64,000 nucleotides of DNA from an uncultured Propionibacteriaceae bacterium (GTDB taxonomy: Bacteria > Actinomycetota > Actinomycetes > Propionibacteriales > Propionibacteriaceae): positions 40,746-104,745 of the forward strand of contig CAMDZW010000009.1 in NCBI GenBank assembly GCA_945911015.1, in the 5' to 3' direction. Position numbers and translations under genes: made by a program. Each line of letters opens with the position of its first letter. Within the stretch, counting starts at the first letter, position 1. The notes beneath the pieces are model-generated. The model made no database searches. It was not told the DNA's origin and saw nothing but the letters and a program-made list of their open reading frames with translations. Positions 14,789 to 23,316 of the stretch are shown here, piece by piece.

Positions 14789-14925
14789 TTAGTGGCTTCG
14801 TTCGGCGGCGTAGCCGGTCCCGCCGGCGTGTTCGGCCCAACGGGTTGCGGTCGCGACGTCGATGCCGATGAGGCTGGCGAACACGGCGGGCGGGACGGTC
14901 GCGGCGAGGTGCAGCATTGTGGTGG
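14789..14925 (-). pseudogene. Tyrosine recombinase C-terminal tail (remnant)
   Basis: On the minus strand, from the edge of the IS element to TAA 14791-14789, the frame reads HLAATVPPAVFASLIG followed by IDVATATRWAEHAGGTGYAA. This pattern (PPAVxAxLxGI...TATRWA...AGG..YAA) is the tail found at the C-terminus of actinobacterial site-specific tyrosine recombinases. Only about 45 residues remain and none of the catalytic residues. The stop lies 5 bp before the DUF2716 start. The IS insertion at 14924 removed the rest. The call is from pattern memory. Confidence 0.5.
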
Positions 14926-14957
14926 GGACTGCTGCACGGATAGGTGACAGGTTGTAG

Positions 14958-15766
14958 TCACGCCGCCAGTGCGACGGTCGTGCTCATGATGGTCTCGTAC
15001 TCGATGGGCGTCAAACGGCCCAGACGGCGCTGGCGTCGGCGGCGGTGGTAGGTCCGCTCGATCCAGGTCACCATCGCGATCCGCAGTTGCTCGCGGGTGG
15101 TCCACGACCGGCGGTCGAGGACGTTGTTCTGCAGCAGCGCGAAGAACGACTCCATGGCTGCGTTGTCCCGCTCGAGCCGACGCGACCCATGGATCCGACC
15201 ATGCGGTGGCGCGTCAACGCGCGGATCATCTTTCGGCTCCGAAATTGCGATCCTCGGTCCGAATGGACCACGCAGCCGGCGACGTCGCCGCGCATCGCGA
15301 CGGCGTTCTCGATCGCTTGGACGGCCAGGTGCGACTTCATCCGCGAGTCGATCGAGTGCCCCACGATCCGGCCCGAGAACACGTCCTTGATCGCGCAGAG
15401 GTAGAGCTTGCCTTCCGCGGTCTTGTGCTCGGTGATGTCGGTCAGCCACAGCTCGTTCGGTGCATCCGCAGCGAACACATGACGGGTTCGGCCGTGCTCG
15501 TCGACGACGGCACACCGGTCGTCGTGCACCGGCGGCCCAGGCTTGCGGTGCTTGCCGTGTTTGGGTTTGCCGCACACACTGAACCAGCCGTTGTCCGAGG
15601 TGATCTTCCACGCGATCCGCTCCGACATCGCTTCACCGTTGCTGCGGGCCTCGTCAGCCAGGAGCCGGTGCCCGAACTCAGGGTCGTCGCGGTGCGCGTC
15701 GAACAGGGCGTTCGCGCGATACGCCTGCACCACCTCGCTGTCGGTGACGGGATGGTTCCGCGACAT
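14958..15766 (-). pseudogene. IS3-family transposase OrfB, frameshifted
   Basis: The upstream frame (from about 15766) has the OrfB head with AHRDDPEFGHRLLADEA, then the DDE core: first Asp in ELWLTDITEHKT, second Asp in CVVHSDRGSQFRSRK. At the CCC run near 15167-15170 a base has been lost. The third catalytic residue (Glu of DNAAMESFF) and the tail RTYHRRRRQRRLGRLTPIEYE are in another frame, ending at 14958. The protein can be made only by frameshifting at this run, and this is not the usual orfA/orfB site, so I call it inactive. The 5' end is cut by the second IS fragment. Confidence 0.8.
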
Positions 15767-16026
15767 CGACCACGCCCGCGACTGGGCCAACGCCACGATC
15801 AACGCCTACAACACCGGCCATCACCACAGCGGGCTCGAGGGCCACACCCCGGCCAGCGTCCACGACGGCACCTGGATCGAAGCCCACCACCGCCGCCAGA
15901 CCACCATGGGACCGAGTCGTCGCCGCGCACCCCGAACGCTACCCCCACGGCCACACCGTGAAGCCACCCTTCGCCGCCGTCGTGCTCAACCACCCAAAAA
16001 CAGCGCACCGTCTCCAATCAGCTTGA
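15750..16026 (+). pseudogene. Fragment of a second IS3-type transposase (C-terminus)
   Basis: The plus strand encodes WFRDIDHARDWANATINAYN followed by GHHHSGLEGHTPASVHDGTW, the typical end of an IS3-type OrfB. After QTTM a one-base insertion in the GGG run near 15908 shifts the frame; the next frame reads DRVVAAHPERYPHGHTVKPP and ends at TGA 16024-16026. It has no N-terminal catalytic part. It lies in opposite orientation inside the other IS, between that element's orfA and orfB pieces. Confidence 0.7.
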
Positions 16027-16032
16027 CAGGTT

Positions 16033-16174
16033 CCGTCCACGCATACAAGGTCGTGAAGTGGACACCGAAGTCCTTCGCGATCTGGGAGAGCTCGACTCCG
16101 GGCTCACGGTTCCTCGCGACGCGGACCACATCATCGCGGAACTCCTTGGGATACGGCTTCGTCACGGCAGACAT
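16033..16174 (-). pseudogene. IS3-family OrfA fragment (HTH)
   Basis: ATG 16174 begins MSAVTKPYPKEFRDDVVRVA followed by NREPGVELSQIAKDFGVHFTTLYAW, the helix-turn-helix of an IS3 OrfA. After Trp the sequence joins the second IS fragment (reading TEPVKLIG), so the rest of OrfA and the junction with OrfB are lost. It is the natural 5' end of the minus-strand element, 35 bp inside the right inverted repeat. Confidence 0.75.
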
Positions 16175-16234
16175 CCTTCCAGCCCAACCCTCGGTTAGGC
16201 AGATCGATTGTCACCCATCCGTGCAGCAGTCCCC

Positions 16235-16367
16235 TCGCGGCGAACCGGAGCGCGTCGGCCCAGTCGTTACCGGTGACGAGCCGCTCGACCGCGCCGGTGA
16301 GCTTCTCGTGGAGCTCGTCGAGCCTCGCCTCCCGCGACTGGCGGGCCTCCTCTTGCCTCGTCGCCAT
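16235..16367 (-). pseudogene. ArdC-like protein, N-terminal fragment
   Basis: From ATG 16367 (preceded by GGGAGGAGG) the frame reads MATRQEEARQSREARLDELH, then EKLTGAVERLVTGNDWADALRFAAR, and runs into the IS right end at 16234. The start resembles the N-terminus of ArdC-type antirestriction or plasmid-borne ssDNA-binding proteins, which continue with an RFxxYSFNN motif lost here. Such genes travel with conjugative elements, which fits the relaxase remnant downstream. Only 45 residues survive, so the call is tentative. Confidence 0.45.
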
Positions 16368-16534
16368 CGTCCGGCCTCCTCCCGGAGGGCCAGCCACCAG
16401 GGGCGGCAGCTGGCCCCTGTACCTGCGAGGTGAGCCAGGCATATCCGGCGAGTCGAGACGGTCAGCGAACTACGGGATCGGTAGGTTGGCCGTCAGGACA
16501 ACTTGTGGTCGTGCCTGACGTAGGACACACCGGT

Positions 16535-17422
16535 CTACCAGCACTCCCGTCGACGGTGGGCGGGAAGCGGTGGTGTCCGGTCGGACGCCGGACGAAGTGA
16601 GGGTTTACCGGACCACGGTGCCGTTCTCGGGTGATCCGTGGTGACGGGGCGCATGGCGCGGTAGCGGCTCGGACTGAGCCCGGTGTGTTCGATGAACGCT
16701 TCCGTCGCCCGCGATCGGCTCGACCAGCCCACGCGCCGACCGGCGGCAGCGACCGGCACGTCGCTCTCGCCCAGCGTCCACGAATGCGCAACCTGCTCGT
16801 GGAGGGCTTCGCGCGCGAGCATCGCTTCACGGCGCAGCGGCGCGAACCGCCGGGTACGCGGCAACACGGGACGCGAGCGCGCCCGCTGCAACGGCGTCAA
16901 CCGCACCGGCGAGATACGGATGTGTGGGGCGACGGCATCCATCACCGCGAACCAGGGGGCCTGCAACCGGTTGAACCGCTGCGGGAAACAGCCCTCAATA
17001 CTGAGGGCGACCATCTCGTCCAGCCACGGCGTCACCATGCCCGCCCGGTCTCTGCCCAGGCGCAGGACCTGGGCCGGCTCGGAGTAGACCTTCTCGGCAA
17101 ACCCTTGCGCGTCGAGCCGATCGTGCAGGACGGTCGAGTGCTGCCAGAAGAACTGATCGAGCGCGAAGTCGGTATCGACGTAGATCGCGGTGAGAGTGAC
17201 GTAGTCTTCGGGTTCGGCGCTGAACAACACGTTCGGGCCGATCAGGATCGCATCACCGACGCTGACCGGCTGGTGCCCGAACTCGCTGAACACGATCGCG
17301 GACCCCGACCTGACGAACACGAGCTTGAGACAGTCGTAGATTATCGGCCCGACCGGACGACGGATTGAGCGGGTGCGGGCCAGGACTGGCAGAAACCGTC
17401 CGCGGTCAGGAGCCTTTACCAT
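16535..17422 (-). CDS. AraC-family regulator lacking its first HTH
   Basis: About 295 aa from ATG 17422 (another ATG at 17551 is possible). The N-terminal half is a cupin-like AraC sensor region (FVRSGSAIVFSEFG, VSVGDAILIGPNVLF). The C-terminus ends with the second AraC helix-turn-helix: PVAAAGRRVGWSSRSRATEA then TGLSPSRYRAMRP. The text passes straight from HSWTLGES to DVPVAAAG, where family members have about 40 residues forming the first helix-turn-helix and linker helix. The in-frame gap suggests a deletion that probably abolishes normal DNA binding. It is followed on the same strand by the ArdC and IS remnants. Confidence 0.65.
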   Translation of the reverse strand: MVKAPDRGRFLPVLARTRSIRRPVGPIIYDCLKLVFVRSGSAIVFSEFGHQPVSVGDAILIGPNVLFSAEPEDYVTLTAIYVDTDFALDQFFWQHSTVLHDRLDAQGFAEKVYSEPAQVLRLGRDRAGMVTPWLDEMVALSIEGCFPQRFNRLQAPWFAVMDAVAPHIRISPVRLTPLQRARSRPVLPRTRRFAPLRREAMLAREALHEQVAHSWTLGESDVPVAAAGRRVGWSSRSRATEAFIEHTGLSPSRYRAMRPVTTDHPRTAPWSGKPSLRPASDRTPPLPAHRRRECW

Positions 17423-17559
17423 CCGCACCGGTCGGCGCTGATCCGCAGAGCGAGCAATGGCTCGACGCTGTCCGCGCTCGGCGTGGAGAGCAGAGCCCAC
17501 GCCGCAGATATCATCTTCTTTGAAGCGCCGCGAATGAGTGTTCTGACCCATCGAGCCGA

Positions 17560-18141
17560 TCAGTCGTCGAGCAGAGGGTTGTACTTCATACTCAGGCTGC
17601 GTTCGAGCCCGGCGGCTCCGGCCAGGATGATGAGTGCCACGTTCGTCCAGCCCGGTAGCGTCAGTGCCGGGACCTCGAACGACGGCAGTCCGACGAGCGG
17701 CGTCAGGTTCCCGGCGAGGTTGATCAGCTGGGGAAGCTCGATCCCGAGCACAGCCAGTAGGACGACGAGCGAGACCCAACCGACGACTCGGCTCGCGGTA
17801 GGGTGAGCGGTACCGACCCGCGCCCGCCATGCCTCGGCCGTTCCGTCGGCCGGCGGAAGTTGCTTCGTGTCGCCGGCTTTGCCTTTTCGCAGTCGGACGT
17901 ACTTCATGCCGACCTTAGCGACCGCAGCCTCGATCCGCGCGTCACCGCCGATGTGGAACGTGGCACGCCTGCGAGCGGTGTCGACGAGTCGCCCATCCCG
18001 GTAGAGGCGGATGCGCTCGTCCAGGTCGAGGTAGTGAGCGTCGACGACGTAGGTCGCCCCGTCGTGCTCGGTCTCGAAACGGCCCCGGACCAGCCCCTCC
18101 CCGCGCCGCAGCGGCCGCAGGACCTCGGAGTCATCCGCCAT
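17560..18141 (-). CDS. Hypothetical protein with C-terminal membrane segments
   Basis: 193 aa, family not recognised. The first 100 residues are soluble and rich in Arg and Asp (VRGRFETEHDGATYVVDAHY, then LDLDERIRLYRDGRLVDTARR), like a small beta-rich domain. Two hydrophobic segments follow (VVGWVSLVVLLAVLGIELPQL and WTNVALIILAGAAGLERS). It overlaps the upstream TetR gene by 11 bp, so the two form one unit, and the TetR protein probably controls it. TetR-membrane protein pairs of this kind are common but this one has no known role. Confidence 0.7.
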   Translation of the reverse strand: MADDSEVLRPLRRGEGLVRGRFETEHDGATYVVDAHYLDLDERIRLYRDGRLVDTARRRATFHIGGDARIEAAVAKVGMKYVRLRKGKAGDTKQLPPADGTAEAWRARVGTAHPTASRVVGWVSLVVLLAVLGIELPQLINLAGNLTPLVGLPSFEVPALTLPGWTNVALIILAGAAGLERSLSMKYNPLLDD

Positions 18142-18778
18142 GGCCGCCCTCCGTGTCGTCAGTCGTGCTCTTGCCGAGCCCGCAGGCCAGCGCCGCGTCT
18201 AGGACCCGGTGTGCCTCGTCGGCCCCGAGATGGCCGTGCAGGACTTCACTCGCGAGCCCGCCGGTCGTCGCAAGCAATCCATCAGAGATCATCTCCGGGG
18301 ACGTGATGCCGGCTGCTTCCAGCGCGGAACCGGGTCTGCGTAAGACGAGCGCAACCTGATCGACCAGCAGCATGCGCAGCTCTGCGTGACCCTCCAGCAG
18401 TGCCCGCCCCAACGCCGGCTCGGTGAGCGCCAAGGTCTCAAACATGGTGACCACACGGAGATCTCTGAAGTCCTCGGGGCTCCGCGGGATCATCGTGCGC
18501 AGAATCGCCGCGACCACCTCCGCAGGGCTCAGCTCGACTTTCGCGAGCGTCGCCTCCACACGAGAACGCGCCCTATCCTGCACAGCATCGAAGCAGGCCT
18601 GCACCAGCCTGGCGCGGTCGGTGAAGTAGTGCTGGACCCGTCCCGGGGATACATCCGCGGCAGCAGCGACCCGACGGAACGTCAGCGACTCGAGGCCCCC
18701 CTGCTCGACCGCGGCGCCCGCTGCATCGATGATCGCTTGCCGGACCACATCGTGATCGCGTCCGCGCCCTCGCGCCAC
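18131..18778 (-). CDS. TetR-family regulator
   Basis: About 215 aa from GTG 18778, preceded by GGAAGGGAG. The N-terminal helix-turn-helix is clear: RQAIIDAAGAAVEQGGLESL followed by TFRRVAAAADVSPGRVQHYF. The rest is the helical ligand-binding domain with a TetR_C-like pattern (ILRTMIPRSPEDFRDLRVV). The open frame runs up to 18895, but that part includes the promoter region. A near-perfect palindrome ATACAAGTGTAT lies 29-40 bp upstream, and its close copy lies upstream of the acyltransferase, so autoregulation and control of that gene are plausible. Confidence 0.85.
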   Translation of the reverse strand: MARGRGRDHDVVRQAIIDAAGAAVEQGGLESLTFRRVAAAADVSPGRVQHYFTDRARLVQACFDAVQDRARSRVEATLAKVELSPAEVVAAILRTMIPRSPEDFRDLRVVTMFETLALTEPALGRALLEGHAELRMLLVDQVALVLRRPGSALEAAGITSPEMISDGLLATTGGLASEVLHGHLGADEAHRVLDAALACGLGKSTTDDTEGGHGG

Positions 18779-18806
18779 AGCCCATCTCCCTTCCTTCCGC
18801 AGTGTA

Positions 18807-18818
18807 ATACAAGTGTAT
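18807..18818. promoter_or_regulatory. Candidate TetR operator
   Basis: ATACA-AG-TGTAT is a perfect inverted repeat with a 2-bp centre, 29 bp upstream of the TetR GTG. With two extra bases (18807-18820) it matches 13 of 14 positions of the palindrome at 20318-20331. Confidence 0.5.
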
Positions 18819-19015
18819 CGAAGTAAATACGCGGTGTCCATCCCTTCTGGCAGGCGGGCGACGGCGGCAGGCCGACATTGGCGCTCTACGGTCACTTGGC
18901 GATTTCAGTGCCGTGGGAGCGACCGGACGCCAGGCGCGGTGTCAGGGTTCGGCCACGGCCGAGCCTTGAACCCCGGTCGCGAAGGGTGCCGGGCATTGGG
19001 GAGCGGAGAAAGCTG

Positions 19016-20155
19016 TCACATAATCTTCTTGACTCCTGGGATCGTGCGCACGACTGCAGCGAGCAGCCAGCAGGCCGGTACTGCCAGGAGGAGCAGGACG
19101 CCGAACTTCGCGATCGCCGGAGCCGTGACGTCCCGAAGCATCAGTGCAAGACCGACCAGGATTGCGGGATGAATGACGTAGACGGTGAACGCGTTCGCCG
19201 ACAGAAACCTCCGGATCGGTCCGGTGTCCGGCACGAGTCGTCTGAATATCACCAGCACTACCACGCTGAGCCCGACGCCGAGCGCGGCCGTGAGAACTCC
19301 CGCCGCGACCGCAGACACGCGAGGGTCGGGCGACATCATCCCAGGTGCGAGCACTGAAAGCGTGACTGCGGACAGGGCTGCGGTCATCGCGGCGACTGAG
19401 GTGGGCACGCGTTCCAGCCATCGATGCCGGGACGCGAGCACGCCAGCGGCAAACATCAACGCGTACTGCGGAAGAAAGGACGGCGTCGGCAGACCCACGA
19501 CCGGCCAATGAGTGCCATCGGGAACAATGAGCCGCCAGGCCGCTCCCGTTGCAGCCATGACGGCCATGAGCGCGAGGAGTTGGACGACGGCAACTCCGGG
19601 GCGAAGTTCGGAAGCGGTGTCCCGGCCAGGTGGAGGGGTTCTGCATGCGGTGCGGTAGATGGCGTAGATCAATGAGAACACCAGCAGCACTTCGAGGAAC
19701 CAGGCCGGTCCCGCATCGATAGTGCGAAGGTAGTGCAGAGCGTAGGGCGGCCGGTCCGAGTCGAGTAGCCAGGAGTGGAAGTTGGCAAGTGGCCGCACGA
19801 TCAGCACGAAGCTGAGCAATGGGAGACCCAGACGGATGAGCCGATCCTGGGCGAATGTGCGCGGCCCGTGTCGGTCGACCGACACAGGAACGAAGTAGCC
19901 CGAGATGAGGAAGAATAAACCCATGAACCAGGTCTGGTTCAGCACAACCAGCGCGTCTAGCGCGTAGGCCGACGGATCCTGTGGGGGCTCGTTGTAGAAC
20001 CAGACGGGGATGTTCCCGTAGGTGACCGCGCAGTGGTGCGCTATGACCAGGACGGTAACTGCCACCCGGACCGTGTCAATCCACGGCAGTCGAGGACGAG
20101 CAGCGGCCTCGGCGCGGTGCAGCCCCCGCAAGTTCGGTTGAGACTCTCTATGCAT
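19016..20155 (-). CDS. Acyltransferase-3 family membrane protein
   Basis: 379 aa. It has the acyltransferase-3 (OafA/OpgC-type) layout: a short cytoplasmic N-terminus with PWIDTVRVAVTVLVIAHHCA (the His near residue 42 is the usual catalytic candidate), then about ten membrane helices, including MGLFFLISGYFVPVSVDRHG, the second conserved block. The C-terminus NAFTVYVIHPAILVGLALML is also typical. Such proteins acylate sugars or lipids at the membrane; the substrate is not predictable. It stands alone within the island and appears complete. A palindrome shared with the TetR promoter lies about 160 bp upstream of its start. Confidence 0.88.
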   Translation of the reverse strand: MHRESQPNLRGLHRAEAAARPRLPWIDTVRVAVTVLVIAHHCAVTYGNIPVWFYNEPPQDPSAYALDALVVLNQTWFMGLFFLISGYFVPVSVDRHGPRTFAQDRLIRLGLPLLSFVLIVRPLANFHSWLLDSDRPPYALHYLRTIDAGPAWFLEVLLVFSLIYAIYRTACRTPPPGRDTASELRPGVAVVQLLALMAVMAATGAAWRLIVPDGTHWPVVGLPTPSFLPQYALMFAAGVLASRHRWLERVPTSVAAMTAALSAVTLSVLAPGMMSPDPRVSAVAAGVLTAALGVGLSVVVLVIFRRLVPDTGPIRRFLSANAFTVYVIHPAILVGLALMLRDVTAPAIAKFGVLLLLAVPACWLLAAVVRTIPGVKKIM

Positions 20156-20315
20156 CAGATTGGCATCCTGTCTTTGTTCTCGGCGGTGAACTGTCGCGGC
20201 ATAGCCGAGTTGGTTCGCGTTGCTGTGGCGTGGGCAGAGACCCTGCAGGGCTTTGCCCGCCGAGGCCTAACCTCGGTTTGGGGCTGCGGGCTTACCCCCG
20301 GGCGTCACAGCAATA

Positions 20316-20331
20316 CGATACAATTGTATCG
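20316..20331. promoter_or_regulatory. Candidate TetR operator upstream of acyltransferase
   Basis: CGATACAATTGTATCG is a perfect 16-bp palindrome in the otherwise gene-free gap 20156-20332. It matches the palindrome in front of the TetR gene (18807-18820) at 13 of 14 positions. The gap also holds a CCGAGG-CCTAA-CCTCGG hairpin (about 20260-20276). Probably the control region of the minus-strand acyltransferase. Confidence 0.5.
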
Positions 20332-20332
20332 T

Positions 20333-20770
20333 TCAGGGTGTGAAGTTGATGGTTGCATCGTCGGGGTTGCGTGCATCGGGGGTTGCTCCTTCCGGGGTGG
20401 GGCGGACTGCGGGTGCGGAGAGCAGGCTGCGGACGTTCTCGATGACGACGAGCTCGGGTTGTAGCGCGTCGATCGCGGCCGCCATGTGCGACCAGAGCCC
20501 GGAGCGCGTGCCGGGTGCGAGGCCGGCGCCTTTGCCGACCATGCTCACGTCCACCGGCAGCACCGTCGCCCACTCGACGGATGTGATGTCGCCGAGGTCC
20601 GGGAAGCCCGGCCAGTGGTGGGCGAAGACGCGGATGGAGGTGTTGGTCTCGGAGAACCAGATCGTCTCGCCACCGGTGGCGTACTCGACGGCAAGGTCGA
20701 GGCCGCCGTAGCCGGAGGAGAGCGACCCGACGTGGAGAGGGCTGCCGCGAAGGGGATGGTCGTCGCGCAT
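20333..20770 (-). pseudogene. Phage-type DNA cytosine-5 methyltransferase remnant
   Basis: From ATG 20770 the frame gives HVGSLSSGYGGLDLAVEYAT (motif I, SAM binding), HHWPGFPDLGDITSVEWATV, then DVSMVGKGAGLAPGTRSGLW and ELVVIENVRSLLSA (motif VI ENV). Family members have a catalytic loop of the form GGFPCQ between PVD and VS; here VLPV is joined directly to DVSMVG, so about 10 residues including the catalytic Cys are missing in frame. The C-terminal half (target recognition) is also absent. An inactive fragment. Sequence upstream to 21026 on this strand may be remains of a neighbouring phage gene that I could not identify. Confidence 0.75.
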
Positions 20771-21086
20771 GAAGTGGCTCCGCAGGCTTCGTGAACTCGG
20801 GATCTCGACGCGACCGAACGGGCGCCGACGCTCCGGGCTGAACACCTGCCAGGTGTGCCACCAGACGACCGGCGCGTATCGAATGACCGCGACCCGAAGC
20901 GTCTTCGGCCGACTGCCTCCTCGAACCCGCGGCAGCGCGCGACTCGACCTCCTTCGTGACCCCCGCTCTCGCCGCCCCAACGAGCCGCCACACGTCTTTC
21001 AAGCGAGGCCCCTGCCGTCAACCTAAGTTGACAACGGGAGGTTGAGACGCTTCGCCGTTGAGATGCCGTCGGCTCACCTGGTCGGT

Positions 21087-23316
21087 ATGACGGTCTCGAT
21101 GCGAGTGATGAGCGCCGGCGACGGCTACGAGTACCTGCTGCGCACCGTCGCCGCCGGTGACGGCGACCGCTCGCTCTCGACCCCGTTGACGAGGTATTAC
21201 ACGGAGGAGGGAACTCCTCCCGGGTTTTGGATGGGGTCGGGCCTGCCGTACCTCGGCGGCGGCGAGCTCACCGAGGGCGTCCGGGTCTCCGAGGCTCAGC
21301 TTCAGCTCCTGGTCGGGATGGGTCGCGACCCGATCACGGGTGAGCCGCTGGGTGAGGCGTATCGGCAATACGCGAGCGTGCAGGAGCGCGTCGATCAGCG
21401 GGTCGCTGACCTTGACTCGGAGCTGGGGCCGGTGTCTCGTGCGGAGCAGGTCGCGGCGATCGAGGCGGAGGAGGCTGAGCGCGGCACCCGCCGGGCGGTT
21501 GCGGAGGTGGTTGCGTTCCTCGAACGCGAGGTTGCGACCACGCGCGTCGGTGCCGCCGGGCCGGAGGGCGCGGTCGCGCATGTCGATGTCGCCGGCGTCC
21601 TCGCAACCGCGTTCGACCACTACGACTCACGCAGTGGTGATCCGCAGTTGCACACGCACGTCGTGGTCAGCAACAAAGTGCTGACGGTGCAAGATCAGAA
21701 ATGGCGCACCCTCGCCGGTCGCCCGGTGCACGCCTCGGTCGTCGCGCTGTCCGAGCTGTACAACGCGATCCTCGCTGATCGGATCACGAGCATGTTCGGG
21801 ATCGAGTGGGAGGCCAGGGAGCGGGGCCGGGATCGGAACCCGGCATGGGAGCTTGCGCCGGTGCCGGACGAGCTGATCTCGGAGTTCTCATCGCGGTCGC
21901 GGCAGATCGAGGAGGAGAAGACTCGCCTGATCGACACTTACCGGGCCAAGCATGGCCGTGAGCCGTCGGCGAAGACGATCCTGAAGCTCCGCGCCCAGGC
22001 GACCCTCGCGACTCGTCCGGAGAAGCGGGTGCAGTCGCTCGCTGCCCTTACCGCCAACTGGCGCCACCGCGCCGGCGAGGTCCTCGGTGAGGACGCGACC
22101 GGCTGGGCGCGCACTCTCACCGGCACCGGGGAGCAGGCGGCGCTGTTGCGCGCCGACGATGTACCCCTGGACACCATCACCGACCTCGGCCAGTCCGTCG
22201 TCGCGGCGGTGGGTGAGAAACGGTCGACGTGGCGGCGCTGGAACCTCCACTCCGAGGCGAGCCGGCAGCTCATGGGCATCCGGTTCGCGACCGCCGCTGA
22301 CAGGGAGGCGATCACCGGCATGGTCACCGACGCCGCGGAACAGGCGTCGCTGCGGTTGACGCCGCCGGAGCTGGCATCGAGCCCGATCGTGTTCCGCCGC
22401 CCCGACGGATCAAGCCGCTTCCGCCACCCCAGCGCCGTCCCTTTACTCCACCGAAGAACTGCTGGCCGCGGAAGACCGCCTCCTCGACCGCTCCCACGCC
22501 ACGACCGGGCCGACCGTGGAACTGGCCACCGTCGAGAAGATCACCAGCAGACCGGATACGGAGGGCCGCTGGCTCGGCCCCGAACTGGTCGACATACACC
22601 GGTTCACCCATCAATGGGAGAAGGCCAACTCGCTGGCCCTGCGGCACGGCCGTACCCCGGCCATCGACACGCTCATCGAGCACGACCGAGTGCGCGGCGG
22701 GGAACAGGACGCGATGATCGATGCCGCCTACACCGCCTGGCGGGCCGACGTGCAAGCGGGGTGGGCGTCGATCCTCGTCGCCGAAACCCGCGAGACCGTC
22801 ACCCAGCTCAACGAGCGGGCCCGCGCCGACCTCATCCTCGACCGCACGATCACCCCCAGCCGAGAAGTCACCCTGCACGACGGCACCCAGGCATCCAAGG
22901 GTGACCGGGTCATCACAAGGGAGAACGACCGGCGCCTGCGGTCGAAGAACGGCAAGAACTGGGTGCGCAACGGCGACTGCTGGACCATCACCGCAGTTTC
23001 CAGCGATGGGTCGATCACCGTCCGCCCCGCCGGACGACGCTTCAGCGGCTCACTCGTGCTCCCCGCGGCCTACGTCACCGAACAGGTCGAACTCGGGTAT
23101 GCGATCACCGGGCACCGCGCCCAAGGCGTCACGGTCGATACCGCGCACACGGTCGTGACGGCGACGACCACGCGGGAGAACTTCTACGTCGCGATGACCC
23201 GCGGCCGGCACGGGAACTACGCCTACGTCGCCACCGACACCACAGACGACGCGCATGTCGCCCTGCACCCCTCCGACAACCCCGACGGCACCGATCGCCA
23301 TCATCCCGAGCAGCAG
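21087..23316 (+). pseudogene. MobF-type conjugative relaxase/helicase (TraA-like), broken
   Basis: From ATG 21087 the frame starts with the actinobacterial relaxase N-terminus MTVSMRVMSAGDGYEYLLRT and PLTRYYTEEGTPPGFWMGSG. It keeps the metal-binding His block GDPQLHTHVVVSNKV (about 21640). It has three visible defects: a gap where RRAVA joins AEVVAF (the conserved GYDFTFS-type segment is gone), a one-base frameshift near 22440, and a gap after VEKITSRPD that removes the whole Walker A/B part of the helicase. The C-terminal helicase motif [19 protein letters not shown] and [12 protein letters not shown] survive. It nicked and unwound DNA for conjugation in its intact form. Confidence 0.85.

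Larger units (their letters stand above)
14924..16234 (-). mobile_element. IS3-family insertion sequence, defective and chimeric
   Basis: 1311 bp bounded by 26-bp terminal inverted repeats at 14924-14949 and 16209-16234 that match at 25 of 26 positions; both outer ends begin GGGGACTGCTGCACGGAT. Inside, on the minus strand, are an orfA fragment and an orfB with a frameshift, with a piece of a second IS3-type orfB on the plus strand between them. The bases outside the two ends do not form a target duplication, so the flanks have been rearranged since insertion or the element moved by recombination. Confidence 0.8.

Noticed and set aside
15068..15802. Programmed frameshifting explaining the split OrfB
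   Set aside because: IS3 programmed shifts lie between orfA and orfB, not at the DDE Glu; the break here is a lost base in a C/G run within the catalytic core.
14920..16240. Target-site duplication flanking the IS
   Set aside because: Bases outside the inverted repeats (GGT on the left, TCG on the right) do not match in direct orientation.
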